From positions 243,687 through 307,686 of the forward strand of contig JAAOMT010000046.1 of NCBI GenBank assembly GCA_016748015.1: 64,000 nt of DNA, given 5' to 3'. The DNA is from Geosiphon pyriformis (lineage: Eukaryota; Glomeromycota; Glomeromycetes; Archaeosporales; Geosiphonaceae). Each line of letters opens with the position of its first letter. Within the stretch, counting starts at the first letter, position 1. The translations under genes were made by a program, and so were the position numbers. Below the pieces are notes generated by a model. It made no database searches, was not told the DNA's origin, and saw only the letters and a list, made by a program, of their open reading frames with translations. Shown here piece by piece: positions 9,656-19,922 of this stretch.

Positions 9656-11186
9656 TTACCAGTTTAAAGACTGATAAACAGTGGCTTTCACTAGGGGATT
9701 CTCTCCAAAGAAATTGATGTTGGCATGATTGGATCTTTGATTGAGAACATTATTATTGTTGGGTCTGTTATTCTGAGTGTCATTATTTCTAGAAGCTGGA
9801 AGAGGCAATGAAGGATTGTCACAGTCTCTTAAGAAGTGTTCAGTTAGCCCACAGTAATAGCACACAGGTGGGCTGCAATTTTGCTGTCTTTGATATGGTG
9901 GTTGTTGAGGCTAATTGAAGTGGGGTTCAAATCTGGGTCTTTGGAGTTGTTGATTTTCTCTAACTGCTTGGGCCAAAGATTCCAGTAGCTGGGCAAGATT
10001 AGCTGTGAGTCTATCTATTAACTGTTTATTTGGGTCTTGAGTTTGGGCAGCAAAAGAGGCAGCAGCCATTTGTGAAGCTGGAGCCATGGCAGGAGCAAAA
10101 GCAAAAACTGGAAGTGTGGATCCCAAATGCATCCTTTGGTTATCTTTAATTCTTTGTGCCAGTTCAATAGCCATGCTATTGTTGGGTTGTCTTTTAAAGC
10201 CAAGAGAGACCAAAAAGCATACAATAGATCAGTTTTTAATCCTTTTGTGAAGGAATGGATCTTTTGCTCTTCTGTCCAGTTTCTCCTGAAGTCTACATGT
10301 TTGATTAGCTTTCTGATAGCTTTGGCATATTCAGTTACTACTTCTCCAATTCCATGTGCCATTTGGATATTAATATTGGAGTTCTGAACTTGGTCTCAAA
10401 CTGATTAGTGAAAAAGGTATTTTTTTCTCCAGCATTGGTTGGTGTCCATTTGATTATTTGGTGTTGAGCATTGGCATCTGTTTCTTGTGAGAACCAGGTA
10501 GCAGGAGAGCCTTGGAGATAGCCACCAATGATTTGGAACTTGTATTTTTCATCATACTAGTTGGCTGTGGCAGCTCTCTCAAAATCATCCAACCATTCAA
10601 TTGGATCTTGTGTATCACCTTTAAATAGTGGTAGTGGAGTATTGTTTCTTCTTCATAGAGCAGTTTGTATATCTTGGAGGGCGGCCAGAATGTTTGCTTG
10701 CATGGGGTCATTAGCCATTGGTTCAGGGGTAACTGTTTGTATAGATGAGTTTGATTTGCTTAATAAAAAGTCAAAAACAGGAGCAGTTTGGTAGCTTTCT
10801 TCTTCTGTTTCAAAGGAAGTTTCAGTTGATTGATGGGCAGCAATTCAAGTATGGATTTGATGATTCAGATATTCGAAATCAAAGAGCTGTTGTTCAAAGG
10901 TTGTGGAATATAAAAGCTGATTAATGCTGTTGTTTCTTTCTACAAAGTTGTCTTTAAAATAAGCTTGATCAAAGTAATAAGTTGTATAGGCTGTATAAAT
11001 TTCAGCTGAATGCTTATTCAAGAACCAGTTCCAAAAATCTTGGAATTGTTTGCTGGATTGTTCTTTAATGGGGAAGCAAATCAAGCAGGAAGGCAAAGGA
11101 TTGAGTTCAATAATGTCTAGATTGTTTTTGTTGTGTGCTTTAAAGTGTTCTTCTGATTGTTGTGGCAGGTATGAATAATCACCCAT
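9656..11186 (-). pseudogene. Gag, family 1 copy A2 (interrupted)
   Basis: A full-length gag region broken into at least four frames. MGDYSYLPQQSEEHF starts at 11186. The central Gag domain (WMILRELPQP in a shifted frame) lies near 10560, TEYAKAIRKLIKHV at about 10340 and the CCHC knuckle CYYCGLTEHFLRDC at about 9850. It retains the roughly 90-residue segment (DFEYLNHQIH...) that copy A has lost, although in a shifted frame. It ends in the family sequence ATVYQSLNW and a stop, overlapping the frameshift heptamer. Stops at about 9911 and 10557 and frame changes near 10360 and 10845 make it non-functional. Confidence 0.85.
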
Positions 11187-11238
11187 ACAATAGGAAACAA
11201 AGTGGATTTTGACAATTTTACAGGGAACACCACTTTTA

Positions 11239-11572
11239 TGTTATGGGTTGGAGTAACAAGCTAACAAATAGTAAGGGAGAACAGGATTGTAAGGTGATGG
11301 AAATAATCAAAAGGGAATTTAACTTCAAAGAGCAAATTGAATAAGTATGGATTCAATGTGTGAAATCAGTTTTATAAAATATCTCAGTTGCTATTCTTTT
11401 CAAAAAGTAATTGGGGAATCTGAAGGTAGAGGGATAGTCCATACTGTCAACAAATGATCACACTTGATATAATTCTATGTTTCACATCAGCACTCTTAGA
11501 ATTCAATATCAAGTATCAGATGTGCTCTTTAGTCATGTTTTATTCAATAATCTTCAAATGCTACACTTATAC
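11239..11572 (-). repeat. Partial 5' LTR of copy A2
   Basis: Begins TGTTATGGGTTGG as in other LTRs and matches the first roughly 335 bp. It is then cut at ...CTTATAC and followed immediately by the start of another LTR (TGTTACAAG...). The missing right half contains the minisatellite and TATA box. Confidence 0.85.
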
Positions 11573-12236
11573 TGTTACAAGTTGGAGTAACAAGCTAACA
11601 GATAGCAAGGGAGAACAGGATTTAGGGTGATGGAAATAATCAAAAAGAATTTCAACTTTAAAGAGCAAATTAAATGAGTATGGATTCAATGTGCAAGATC
11701 AGTCTCATAAAATATCTTAGTTGCTATTCTTTTCAAAGATAACTGGGGAATCTGAAGGTAGAGAGATAGTCCATACTGTCAACAATTAATCACCACTGGT
11801 ATAATTTTATGCCTCATGTTAGCACTCTTAGAATTCAATATCAGGTATCAACTTGTGCTTTTCAGTCACGTTTATTCAAATAATCTTCAAATGCTACAAT
11901 TATATACGTCAGGAAAAGGCCAACAAGTAATCTTTTATCTTTAAGATATTTAGATACTTGAAGGTAGGGAAAGGGAAATTAGCAATAAGAGAAGGATTGA
12001 GATAAAAGTTGTTATTTTATTTATTCTTGATTATTCAGATACTTGTTATTACATGCTTTTCTACAGCTAAAAGATTCATTACTTATATAGCTATCAAAAA
12101 TAGTCAATAATCAGGTCAACAGTTAGGTTATTGATTAGGTCAATAATCACTTTCTAAAAATAATGTGGCTAATCATATGACATCAGTGGCTAATACATGT
12201 GATAATTAATAAGAAATATATGTCTTAACTATAACA
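11573..12236 (-). repeat. 3' LTR of copy B
   Basis: A 664-bp LTR running TGTTACAAG...ACTATAACA on the plus strand, of the A2/D/E subtype. It has the shortest minisatellite of the minus-strand copies (about four 12-bp units, near 12100-12150). Confidence 0.9.
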
Positions 12237-12905
12237 TTATCCTTTTCAAAGAGATTGAGCTTTGGCAAAATCAAGCTATTTATAGTGTAATCTATTTGAA
12301 GAGTTTTATCTAACTCAAAGCTTACTAATTTATTGAAGTCTTTTGTAGATAGGGTGTATAATACTTGAGGTGAAATGAGTTTTGTATCCAAGAGACCAAA
12401 TTTTTGTATTAGAGTTTTGGCTCTTCTAGCAATGGTTAAAACTCTTGGAACATCTAATTGTATAATGCCCAAAATTTCTGCCTGTATCTCTGAAGTTGTT
12501 TTCTTCATGAGCTTTATGTCATCTATAATTTCACCAAGGCAACCATAGAGCTCTAGTTGTCTTTCATATGACAAGTTTTTGTCTATAGGTAAGATTCTTT
12601 TAATTGTTTTTTCAAGTATGGTGGAAGGTACGAGTATTGCTATTGTTATACTTTCTAGCAGATATTTATTTATTTTGCTACCAATTCTTTCTCTTCTGGT
12701 AGTTGTTTTCTTTAGACTAATAACAGTATGTGTTTCACTGCTATCAGTTATGGTGGTCTGTTTTTCAATGGTCAAAGTAACATTTGGATAGTTTTTAATC
12801 CAATACTCATAGAGAGTATAGGAGGCATTTTGAATGTTTTAATTCAGAAAATAATTGTTTATGTCAATTGAAGATACCTCTGTTTTGGAAATGGTGCATT
12901 TATTT
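12206..12905 (-). CDS. ORF3 of family 1, unknown function (copy B)
   Basis: A reading frame between the integrase and the 3' LTR, found in all four copies that keep this region (B, C, D, P). The open part here is 189 residues (12775-12206); sequence upstream to about 12905 is homologous to copy C but has a stop near 12841. Features: a Thr/Arg/Lys-rich stretch (TTTRRERIGSKINKYL), a hydrophobic segment (LLESITIAILVPSTI), the conserved LPIDKNLSYERQLELYG, and a C-terminal FNKLVSFELDKTLQIDY. The stop lies about 30 bp inside the 3' LTR, so the last residues are LTR-encoded. I do not recognise a domain. Possibilities are an accessory or env-position protein; there is no clear signal peptide. Confidence 0.65.
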
Positions 12906-12959
12906 ATACTTGATTTTTGTTGATCATTTGAGTTGGTATTATCACAACAGACAACCAAT

Positions 12960-14185
12960 CAGGTTGTTTGTGGTATTTCTTGAGTCATGTGTTATGAACA
13001 GGTTGATTATTAAAGATTGTTCCAGATTGATCTTGTAAGATATAAAAACCATTGTTCAGAACTTTGTTGACTATAAAGGGTCCTTTCCATTGGCTAGATA
13101 ATTTATCACCATAGACATTATCTTTGTCTGAACGGTATTCCAAAACCAAGTCACCAATGCTTAAGGAAAGTGTTTTATAGGTTTTCTTTTTCTTAAGCTT
13201 CTCTTGGAACTGTTTTATCTTTTCAAAGGCAATTATCCATGCCTCTACCAATGAGTCAAGAATGGTACCAAGTCTTCTTTGCAAAATGTCTTTGTAATTC
13301 CCTATTGTGATTTCTTCAAAGGGTATTGTCTCAATATCAGTTTCTATTGGTAGTGTTGCCATTTGTCCATAGAGCAGGTAAAAGGGTTTATAACTTGTTA
13401 TGTCATGATTCACAGTTCTATAAGCAAACAAAGCTGAAGACAGTACTTTGTCCCATAAGTTTGTTTCTTCACTTGTTTTGGCTAAGGTTTCACACAGTGT
13501 TCTATTAAAACGTTTCACTAGGCCATTTGTTTGGAGGTGATAAGGGGAGGAAAGTTTGTGACGTATTCCCATTTTTCTACAAAGTTTTTCAACCAGTGTA
13601 CTGAGAAAAGCTCTTCCTCTATCAGATAAAAGTTCTCTGGAGCAGCCATGGCAACAAATGATATCTTCATAAATGAAATTAGCAATGGAAACTGCTGTTT
13701 GATCTGGGGTGGCTCTTGCTTCTACCCACTTTGTAAGATAGTTAGTAGCTGTGATAATGTATTTGTTGCCATCAGGAGTTACTGTTAATGGTCCAACAAC
13801 ATCTATACCAATTCTGTCAAAGGGTTGGCCAACAGAGATTGGATGGATGTCTTTTTTTGCAGATTTTAATGTACTCAGCAATGTCTTTTTCCAAGATAGG
13901 CCAATAATAGTGAGCTAGAGTTTTCTGAATTGTTTTTGTTTTTCCAAAGTGTCCAGCTAATGGATCAGTGTGCATGTTATAGATCACAATTTCTCTTTTT
14001 TCAAATCTTATAACTCTCTGGAGGTGGTCAGGATCTTTTCTGTTTTTTTTGTATAGTTGGTTCTGGTAGATCAAATAGAAATTTGATTGTTTGTACAAAT
14101 GTTTTCTTTGCTGTCGATTGTATTCCAGTAGGTATTGTCCTTTACCCAAAAATTCCATTAAGGCAGAGTAGTTGTCCAAGTCCAT
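12960..14185 (-). pseudogene. Integrase, family 1 copy B
   Basis: A DDE integrase that would insert the cDNA. From the N-terminus: YNMHTDPLAGHFGKTKTIQKTL (start of the HHCC zinc domain, with its histidines), then a frame change at about 13850 replacing the second CxxC (CKKRH, where C has CDTCQRR). The core domain follows: FDRIGIDVVGPLTV (first Asp), LLSDRGRAFLSTL (second Asp) and HLQTNGLVKRFNRTL (Glu position occupied by Lys, VKRF in place of the usual VERF). The C-terminal GPFIVNKVLNNGFYIL region resembles the GPY/F module. The main open frame is 298 residues (13881-12985). Confidence 0.85.
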
Positions 14186-14250
14186 TATTGTGTTTGATTG
14201 TGAGAGAATTACTAATAACTAGGTTGGTTTAGTTTGAGGTAGTTGTACTG

Positions 14251-15487
14251 TCACTGGATGGTAAGTCTAGAAAGAGCATTGGTGTTTTGATGATGTGCTC
14301 CTTTGCAATGTTGAATGTCATAGTTGAATTCATCTAAGTGGAGTATCCAGTAAGTTATTCTTTTATCTGTTACCACCAAAAACTTTACCCCCAGGAGATA
14401 CTTATCCCAGTAACTAGTAGCCCAGACTACTGCTAAGCATTTCTGCTTAGTAACTAAATAGTTCTGTTCTGCTGGTATAAGGGTTCTACTGGTATATGCT
14501 ATTGTATGTTCTCTGCCATCTTCATCTTTTTGTGACAGGACAGCACCAAGTCCATAACCAGATGCATCAGTATGAAGGATAAAAGGTTGATCCAGATCAG
14601 GTTGCTTGAGAATAGGTTCTGTAACCAATTTTTCTTTGAGGGTTTCAAATGCTTTCTGCTGATGTGTACCCCAGTAGTAATTAACGTTTTTCCTAAGTAG
14701 CTGATTGAATGGAGAGGCAATTTTGGAAAAATTCTTGACAAATTTCTGATAATAAGAAGCCAAACCAAGGAAAGAGCACAGTTCATGAACATTCATTGGT
14801 TGTCTAATGTTCTAGACTTTTTTAACCTTGGCTGGGTCAGGAAAAATTCCATCCTTTATAATAAGATGGCCAAGAAATTGGGTTGATTGCTGTCCAAAGA
14901 AAGATTTGATTGGGTTTATCTTAAGGCCAGCATTTCTAAGAAGGTCAAAAACCTTTTGCAAATGTTCAAGATGTTCATCCCAGATTTTTGAGTACACTAT
15001 TATGTCATCCAAATAAACCAGAACAAAATTTTCTTTTACTGATTCAAATACTTTGTCTATTAAGCATTAAAAGGTGGGAGGAGCATTGGTGAGACCAAAA
15101 GGCATGACTGTAAATTCATAGGTACCATACTTGGTTATAAAGGCAGTTTTCTTCCGACTTTCTGGATCCATCTCTACTTGCCAAAATCCAGCAGTTAGAT
15201 CAATGGTTGAGAAGAAAGCAGCACCCTTGAATTGATCTAGCATTGCATCAATTTTGGGAAGTGAGTATATGTCTTTTTCAGTGATGGCATTTAATTGGCA
15301 ATAATCTACACAGAAGCACAGGGTTCCACCTTTCTTGGATACCACTACAACTGGGAAAGCCTATTCACTCTTGGTTTTTTGTATGAATCCAAGATTCTTC
15401 ATTTGTTTTATTTATTTCTTGATGAACTCATCATTGTGGCGATTGGATTGATATGGTTTTAGATAGATAGAGTGAGTTTCTTTGGTG
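14251..15487 (-). pseudogene. Reverse transcriptase and RNase H, family 1 copy B
   Basis: The RT/RNase H of copy B in several frames. Visible blocks are GGTLCFCVDYCQLNAI, AAFFSTIDLTAGFWQVEMDP (15345-15067), a shift, then MDDIIVYSKIWDEH (15012-14812), MNVHELCSFLGLASYYQKF and the RNase H start FILHTDASGYGLGAVLSQKD (14796-14251), ending NALSRLTIQ. The segment between TDKRITYW and the RNase H core lacks about 25 residues found in C (the HQALVWLRN region), an internal deletion at about 14365. The N-terminal RT is cut at 15497 by copy C. Confidence 0.87.
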
Positions 15488-15995
15488 ATGATAGTATTGT
15501 TACAGGTTGGAGTAACAAGCTAACGGATAGCAAGGGAGAACAGTATTGTAGGGTGATGGAAATAAACAAAGAAGGAATTACAATAAGAGAGCGAATTGAA
15601 TAAGTAGGAATTCAATGTGTGTGATCAGTCTCATAAAAATCACAGTCACTAATTTTTTCTTAAATCTGAAGGTAGAAGAATAGTCTGTGATTGTCAACAA
15701 GATAACACCGCTGCTATTATTCTATGCTTCAACTCGGTGATTCTTAGAATCAATAACAGGTATCGTTGTACTTTTCAATTATTTCTTTATTCAATGAATT
15801 ACAAGAGCAAGCCAATTGCTTCTCAGGCTAATTCTAACAAATACAAATCAAGAAAGGGAAAAGATAAGGTATGTGAATGCCAACAAGTAGATACTTGAAG
15901 GTAAGGAAAGGGGAATAAGCGATTATGAGAGGAAGTAATTAATATTGTTTATTTCGTTACTTTAATCATGTCTTTCTACAGCTAAGGGAATCATC

Positions 15996-16004
15996 GCTTA
16001 TATA
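15996..16004 (-). promoter_or_regulatory. TATA box in U3 of the family 1 LTR
   Basis: The minus strand reads TATATAAGC, about 15 bp downstream (in element direction) of the 12-bp repeat array. The same box is seen at the equivalent place in the other LTRs (for example near 2825 and 22775). It is a likely core promoter for the genomic RNA, inferred from position. Confidence 0.6.
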
Positions 16005-16018
16005 GCTATCTAAAGTGG

Positions 16019-16136
16019 TCAATGACCAGGTCAACGATCAGGTCAATGATCAGGTCAACAATTAGGTCAATAATCAGGTCAATAATCAGGTCAATGATCA
16101 GGTCAACGGTCAGGTCATTGATCAAGTCAATGATCA
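16019..16136 (-). repeat. 12-bp minisatellite in U3 (nine full units plus one partial)
   Basis: Tandem units of the form TCAAYGATCAGG, some containing the palindrome TGATCA. Copy number varies between LTRs: about six in A, four in B, nine to ten in the left LTR of C, five to six in the right LTR of C and eight in D. It lies immediately upstream of the TATA box, the usual place for enhancer repeats. Confidence 0.85.
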
Positions 16137-16192
16137 CTATCTAAAAATAGGGTGGCTAATTATATGACATTAGTGGCTAATACATGTGATAA

Positions 16193-16944
16193 TTAATAAA
16201 AACTATGTGTTTTAACCATAACATTATTCTCTCCAAAGAGATTGAGCTCCGGCAAAATCAAACTATTTATGGGATAGTCTATGTGAAGAGTTTTGTCTAA
16301 CTCAAAACTAACTAGTTTGTTGAAGTCTTTTGTGGATAGAGTATATAGTACTTGAGGCGAAATAAGCTTTGTATCCAAGAGACCAAATCTTTGTATTAGA
16401 GTTCTGGCTCTTCTAGCAATGGTCAAAACTCTTAGGACATCCAATCATATAATGCCCAAAATTTCCACTTGTATCTCTGAAGTTGTTTTCTTCATGAGCT
16501 TCATGTCTTCTATGATTTCACCAAGACAACCATAGAGTTCTAATTGTCTTCCATATGACAAGTTTTTGTCTATGGGCAAAATTTCTTGTATTGTTTTTCC
16601 AATTGTGCTGGAAGGTGAAAGTATCATTGCTGTTATGCTTTCCAGCAGGTATTTATTTATTTTGCCACCAATTTTTTTTCTTCTGGTAGTTGTTTTCTTG
16701 GTCTAATAACAGTGTGAATTTCACTGTTGTCTGTTATAGTGGTTTGTTTTCTGATAGTCAGAGTAGCATTTGGATAGTTCTTGATCCAGTACTCATAGAG
16801 AGTATAGAAAGCATTTTGAATGTTTTGATCCAGGAAATAATTGTTCATGTCGATTGAAGATACCTCTGTTTTGGGAATGGTGCATTTATTTATATCTAAT
16901 TTTTGCTGATCATTTGGGTCGGTATTACCACAACAGGTAACCAA
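16193..16944 (-). CDS. ORF3 of family 1, unknown function (copy C)
   Basis: About 250 codons in three pieces: 16944-16657 (TCCGNTDPNDQQKLDINKC... to the Thr/Lys-rich end), 16627-16445 and 16444-16193. Internal landmarks are MNNYFLDQNIQNAFYTLYEY, LPIDKNLSYGRQLELYGCLG, EIQVEILGII and VLYTLSTKDFNKLVSFELDK. Its frame opens inside the last codons of the integrase frame (in -1 relative to it) and ends with VKTHSFY inside the LTR. The Cys/His content is low and no catalytic motif is evident. It is mostly predicted helical by eye. Conservation of amino acids across B, C, D and P despite nucleotide decay suggests it once encoded protein. Function unknown. Confidence 0.65.
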
Positions 16945-16959
16945 TCAGATCGTTTGTGA

Positions 16960-18207
16960 TATTTCTTGAGTCACGTGCCATGAACAAATCAATCATTAAA
17001 AATTTTTCTGGATTGATCTTGAAGAATATAAGAACCATTGTTCAGAACTTTGTTGACTATAAAGGGTCCTTTTCATTGGCTAGAGAATTTATCATTATAG
17101 ACATTGTCTTTGTCTGAACGGTATTCCAAAACTAAGTCACCAACACTTAAGGAAAGTGTTTTATAGGTTTTTCTTTTTGAGCTTCTCTTGGAACTGTTTT
17201 ATCTTTTCAAAGGCAATTATCCATGCTTCTACCAATGAGTCAAGAATAGTACCAAGTCTTCTTTGCAAAATGTCTTTGTAATCTCCTATTGTTATTTCTT
17301 CAAAAAGTATTGTTTCTATATCCATTTCTATTGGTAGAGTTGCTATTCGTTTATAGAGCAGATAAAAGGGTTCATAACTTGTTATGTCATGATTCACAGT
17401 TCTATAAGCAAACAAGGCTGAAGGCAATACTTTGTCCCATAGGTTGGTTTCTTCACTGGTTTTGGCTAGGGTTTCACATAGTGTTCTATTGAAACGTTTT
17501 ACTAGGCCATTTGTTTGGGGGTAATAAGGGGAAGAAAGTTTATGACGTATTCCCATTTTTCTGCAAAGTTCTTCAACCAGTGTACTGAGAAAAGCTCTTC
17601 CTCTATCAGATAAAAGTTTTTTGGGGCAGCTGTGGTGACAGATAATATCTTCATAAATGAAATTGGCAATTGAGACTGCTGTTTGATCTGAGGTGGCTCT
17701 TGCTTCTACCCACTTTGTAAAATAGTTGGTAGCTGTGATAATGTATCTGTTGCCATCAGGAGTTACTGTTAAAGATCCAACAACATCTATACCAATTCTA
17801 TCAAATGGTTGACCAACAGAGATTAAATGGATATCTTCCTTGCGATTGGGTTTTTCTCTTCTTTGGCAGGTATCACAGGTTTTGATGTATTTAGCAATGT
17901 CTTTTCCCAAGGTAGGCTAATAATAGCGAGCTAAAGTTTTCTGAATTGTTTTTGTTTTTCCAAAGTGTCTAGCTAATGGATCAGTGTGCATATTGTAGAT
18001 CACAATTTCTTTTTTTTCAAATCTAATAACTCTCTGGGGGCAGTCAGGATCTTTTCTATTTCTTTTATATAACTGGTTCTGGCGAATCAAATAGAAATTT
18101 GATTGTTTGCACAAATGTTCTCTTTGCTGTCGAGTATAGTCCAGCGGGTATTGTCCTTTACCCAAAAATTTCATTAAAGCAAAATAGTTGTCCAAGTCCA
18201 TTATCAT
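16960..18207 (-). pseudogene. Integrase, family 1 copy C
   Basis: Integrase with the HHCC zinc-binding domain (HTDPLARHFGKTKTIQKTLARYY, then after a stop at about 17914 the CDTCQRREKPN cysteines), the catalytic core (RIGIDVVGSLTV; LLSDRGRAF; YYPQTNGLVKRFNRTL) and part of the C-terminal domain. The glutamate position reads VKRF instead of the expected VERF, as in B. The main frame is 249 residues (17910-17161); a shift at about 17165 separates the GPFIVNKVLNN-like tail. It would act in the nucleus on the element's LTR ends, but is broken here. Confidence 0.87.
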
Positions 18208-18266
18208 GTTTGTTTGTAGGGGAGTTACAAATAATTAAGTTGGTTTGGTTTGAGAGGGTTTTACTA

Positions 18267-19922
18267 TTACTGGATGGTAAGTCTGGAGAGAGCGTCGATG
18301 TTTTGATGATTAGCTCCTTTGTGGTGTTGAATGTCATAGTCAAATTCGTTCAAGTGGAGTATCCAGCGAGTTATCCATTTATGTTCCAGGTTTATTTTGT
18401 TGCGTAGCCAAACCAAAGCTTGGTGATCTGTTACCACCAAAAATTTCACACCCTTAAGATATTTGTCCCAGTAGCTGGTAACCCAAACTACTGCTAAGCA
18501 TTCCTGCTCAGTAACTGAGTAGTTCCTTTCTGCTGGTGTGAGAGTTCTACTGGCATATGCTACGGTGTGTTCTCTGTTATCTTCATCTTTCTGGGAAAGA
18601 ACAGCACCAAGTCCATAGCCAGATGTATCAGTGTGGAGGATAAAAGGTTGATCCAAATTAAGTTGCATGAGGATGAGTTCTGTAACCAGTTTTTCCTTCA
18701 GAATTTTAAATGCTTTTTGTTGATAAGTGCCCCAGTGATAATTGATGTTTTTCTTAAGTAGCTGATTGAGAGAAGCAGCAATTTTGGAAAAATCCTTGAC
18801 AAACTTGTGATAATAAAAGGCCAAACCAAGAAAAGAGCGTAGTTCATGAACATTCATTGGTTGTCTAATGTTTTGAACTTTTTTAATTTTGGCTGGATCA
18901 GGGAAGATTCCATCTTTTGTAATAAGATGGCCAAGGAACTGGGTGGATTGATGTCCAAAGAATGATTTGATTGGATTGATCTTGAGACCAGCATTTTTAA
19001 GGAGGTCAAAAACCTTTTGCAAATGTTCAAGGTGTTCATTCCAGGTTTTTGAGTATACCATTATGTTATCCAAGTAGACTAGAACAAAGTTTTCTTTTAC
19101 TGATTCAAATACTTTGTCCATTAAGCGTTGAAAGGTGGGAGGAGCATTTGTGAGACCAAAAGGCATGACTGTGAATTTGTAGGTACCATACTTGGTGATG
19201 AAGGCAGTTTTCTTTCTGCTTTTTGGATCCATCTCTACTTGCCAGAATCCAGCAGTTAAGTCAATGGTTGAGAAGAAAGCGGCACCATGGAATTGGTCTA
19301 GCATTGCATCAATCTTGGGAAGTGGGTACATGTCTTTTTCAGTAATGGCATTTAATTGGTGATAGTCAATACAAAAGCGTAGGGTTCCTCCTTTCTTGGA
19401 TACCACTACAATTGGTAATGCCCATTCACTCTTGGTTTTCTGTATGAATCCAAAGGTTTTCATTTGGGTTATTTCCTTTTTGATAAACTCATCATTGTGC
19501 TGGTTGGATTGATAGGGCTTCAAATGGATGGGGTGAGTTTCTCTGGTGATGATGGTGTGTTGTATCACATGTGTACATCCAGGAGGTTCACCTTCTTTTG
19601 AGATAACTGGGCTGTTTCTAGCCAGCAGGTTTTTAATGTCTACTTTTCTTTCTTCTGGAAAGGGTTCTCTTTGTTCTACAACTAGTGATTGAATTTCAGG
19701 TGGTTCGTTTTCAAAAGACTTTTGGACTTCTTTTATTTCCTCTCGGGGTATCAAGCTAATTGGTTTCCAATCTTTGTAATAGATCAGGCAGGACATGCAT
19801 TCATTGCTAGGAGAATACAATGGTTTGTCGCACCAGCACCGGGCACAAAAACCATGCCACCAATAACTGTATTTGGCTTTCTTTGCCTGGCTTTCTGTCA
19901 AAGGTTCTTCTGAGCATGTCAT
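18267..19922 (-). CDS. Pol segment: Cys-rich linker, reverse transcriptase, RNase H (copy C)
   Basis: The longest open frame in the window, 551 residues. Residues about 15-50: WWHGFCARCWC...CMSC, a Cys-rich possible zinc-binding linker. Residues about 120-180: upstream RT blocks (HLKPYQ, FIKKEITQM). RT core: CIDYHQLNAI, AAFFSTIDLTAGFWQVEMDP, YKFTVMPFGLTNAPPTFQRLM and FVLVYLDNIMVYSKT. The catalytic box reads YLDN; A2 and B have YLDD/MDD, so one metal-binding Asp is lost (a G-to-A change). RT connection: FLGHLITKDGI. RNase H: FILHTDTSGYGLGAVLSQKD, LTPAERNYSVTEQECLAVVW, LVVTDHQALVWL and IQHHKGANHQNIDALSR. Complete in length but catalytically doubtful. Confidence 0.92.
   Translation of the reverse strand: MTCSEEPLTESQAKKAKYSYWWHGFCARCWCDKPLYSPSNECMSCLIYYKDWKPISLIPREEIKEVQKSFENEPPEIQSLVVEQREPFPEERKVDIKNLLARNSPVISKEGEPPGCTHVIQHTIITRETHPIHLKPYQSNQHNDEFIKKEITQMKTFGFIQKTKSEWALPIVVVSKKGGTLRFCIDYHQLNAITEKDMYPLPKIDAMLDQFHGAAFFSTIDLTAGFWQVEMDPKSRKKTAFITKYGTYKFTVMPFGLTNAPPTFQRLMDKVFESVKENFVLVYLDNIMVYSKTWNEHLEHLQKVFDLLKNAGLKINPIKSFFGHQSTQFLGHLITKDGIFPDPAKIKKVQNIRQPMNVHELRSFLGLAFYYHKFVKDFSKIAASLNQLLKKNINYHWGTYQQKAFKILKEKLVTELILMQLNLDQPFILHTDTSGYGLGAVLSQKDEDNREHTVAYASRTLTPAERNYSVTEQECLAVVWVTSYWDKYLKGVKFLVVTDHQALVWLRNKINLEHKWITRWILHLNEFDYDIQHHKGANHQNIDALSRLTIQ

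Larger units (their letters stand above)
7699..11572 (-). mobile_element. Ty3/gypsy family 1, copy A2 (RT fragment, protease, gag, part of 5' LTR)
   Basis: A minus-strand partial element. Its 3' portion (RNase H, integrase, ORF3, 3' LTR) is missing left of the LINE poly(A), and its 5' LTR is cut at 11572, where the 3' LTR of copy B begins. The order of remaining domains is normal for the family. Confidence 0.9.
11573..15497 (-). mobile_element. Ty3/gypsy family 1, copy B (3' half: LTR, ORF3, integrase, RNase H, RT)
   Basis: A minus-strand element carrying its 3' LTR (11573-12236), ORF3, integrase and most of RT/RNase H. It is cut in RT at 15497 by the 3' LTR of copy C. It appears to have inserted into the 5' LTR of A2 next to the 4-mer ATAC, but the other side of that LTR is not found next to B. 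Confidence 0.88.
15498..16223 (-). repeat. 3' LTR of copy C
   Basis: A 726-bp LTR, TGTTACAGG...CCATAACA. It has the longest minisatellite in the window. Left flank is GTAT in the RT of copy B. Confidence 0.93.

Noticed and set aside
12579-12791. Plus-strand ORFs with hydrophobic residues opposite ORF3 (also 23318-23530 and antisense 53078-52866)
   Set aside because: These are antisense shadows of ORF3; each copy's antisense frame differs and no independent start or motif is conserved.
16019-16136. Possible CRISPR-like or centromeric repeat
   Set aside because: The units are 12 bp with no spacers, are confined to LTR U3 and move with the element.
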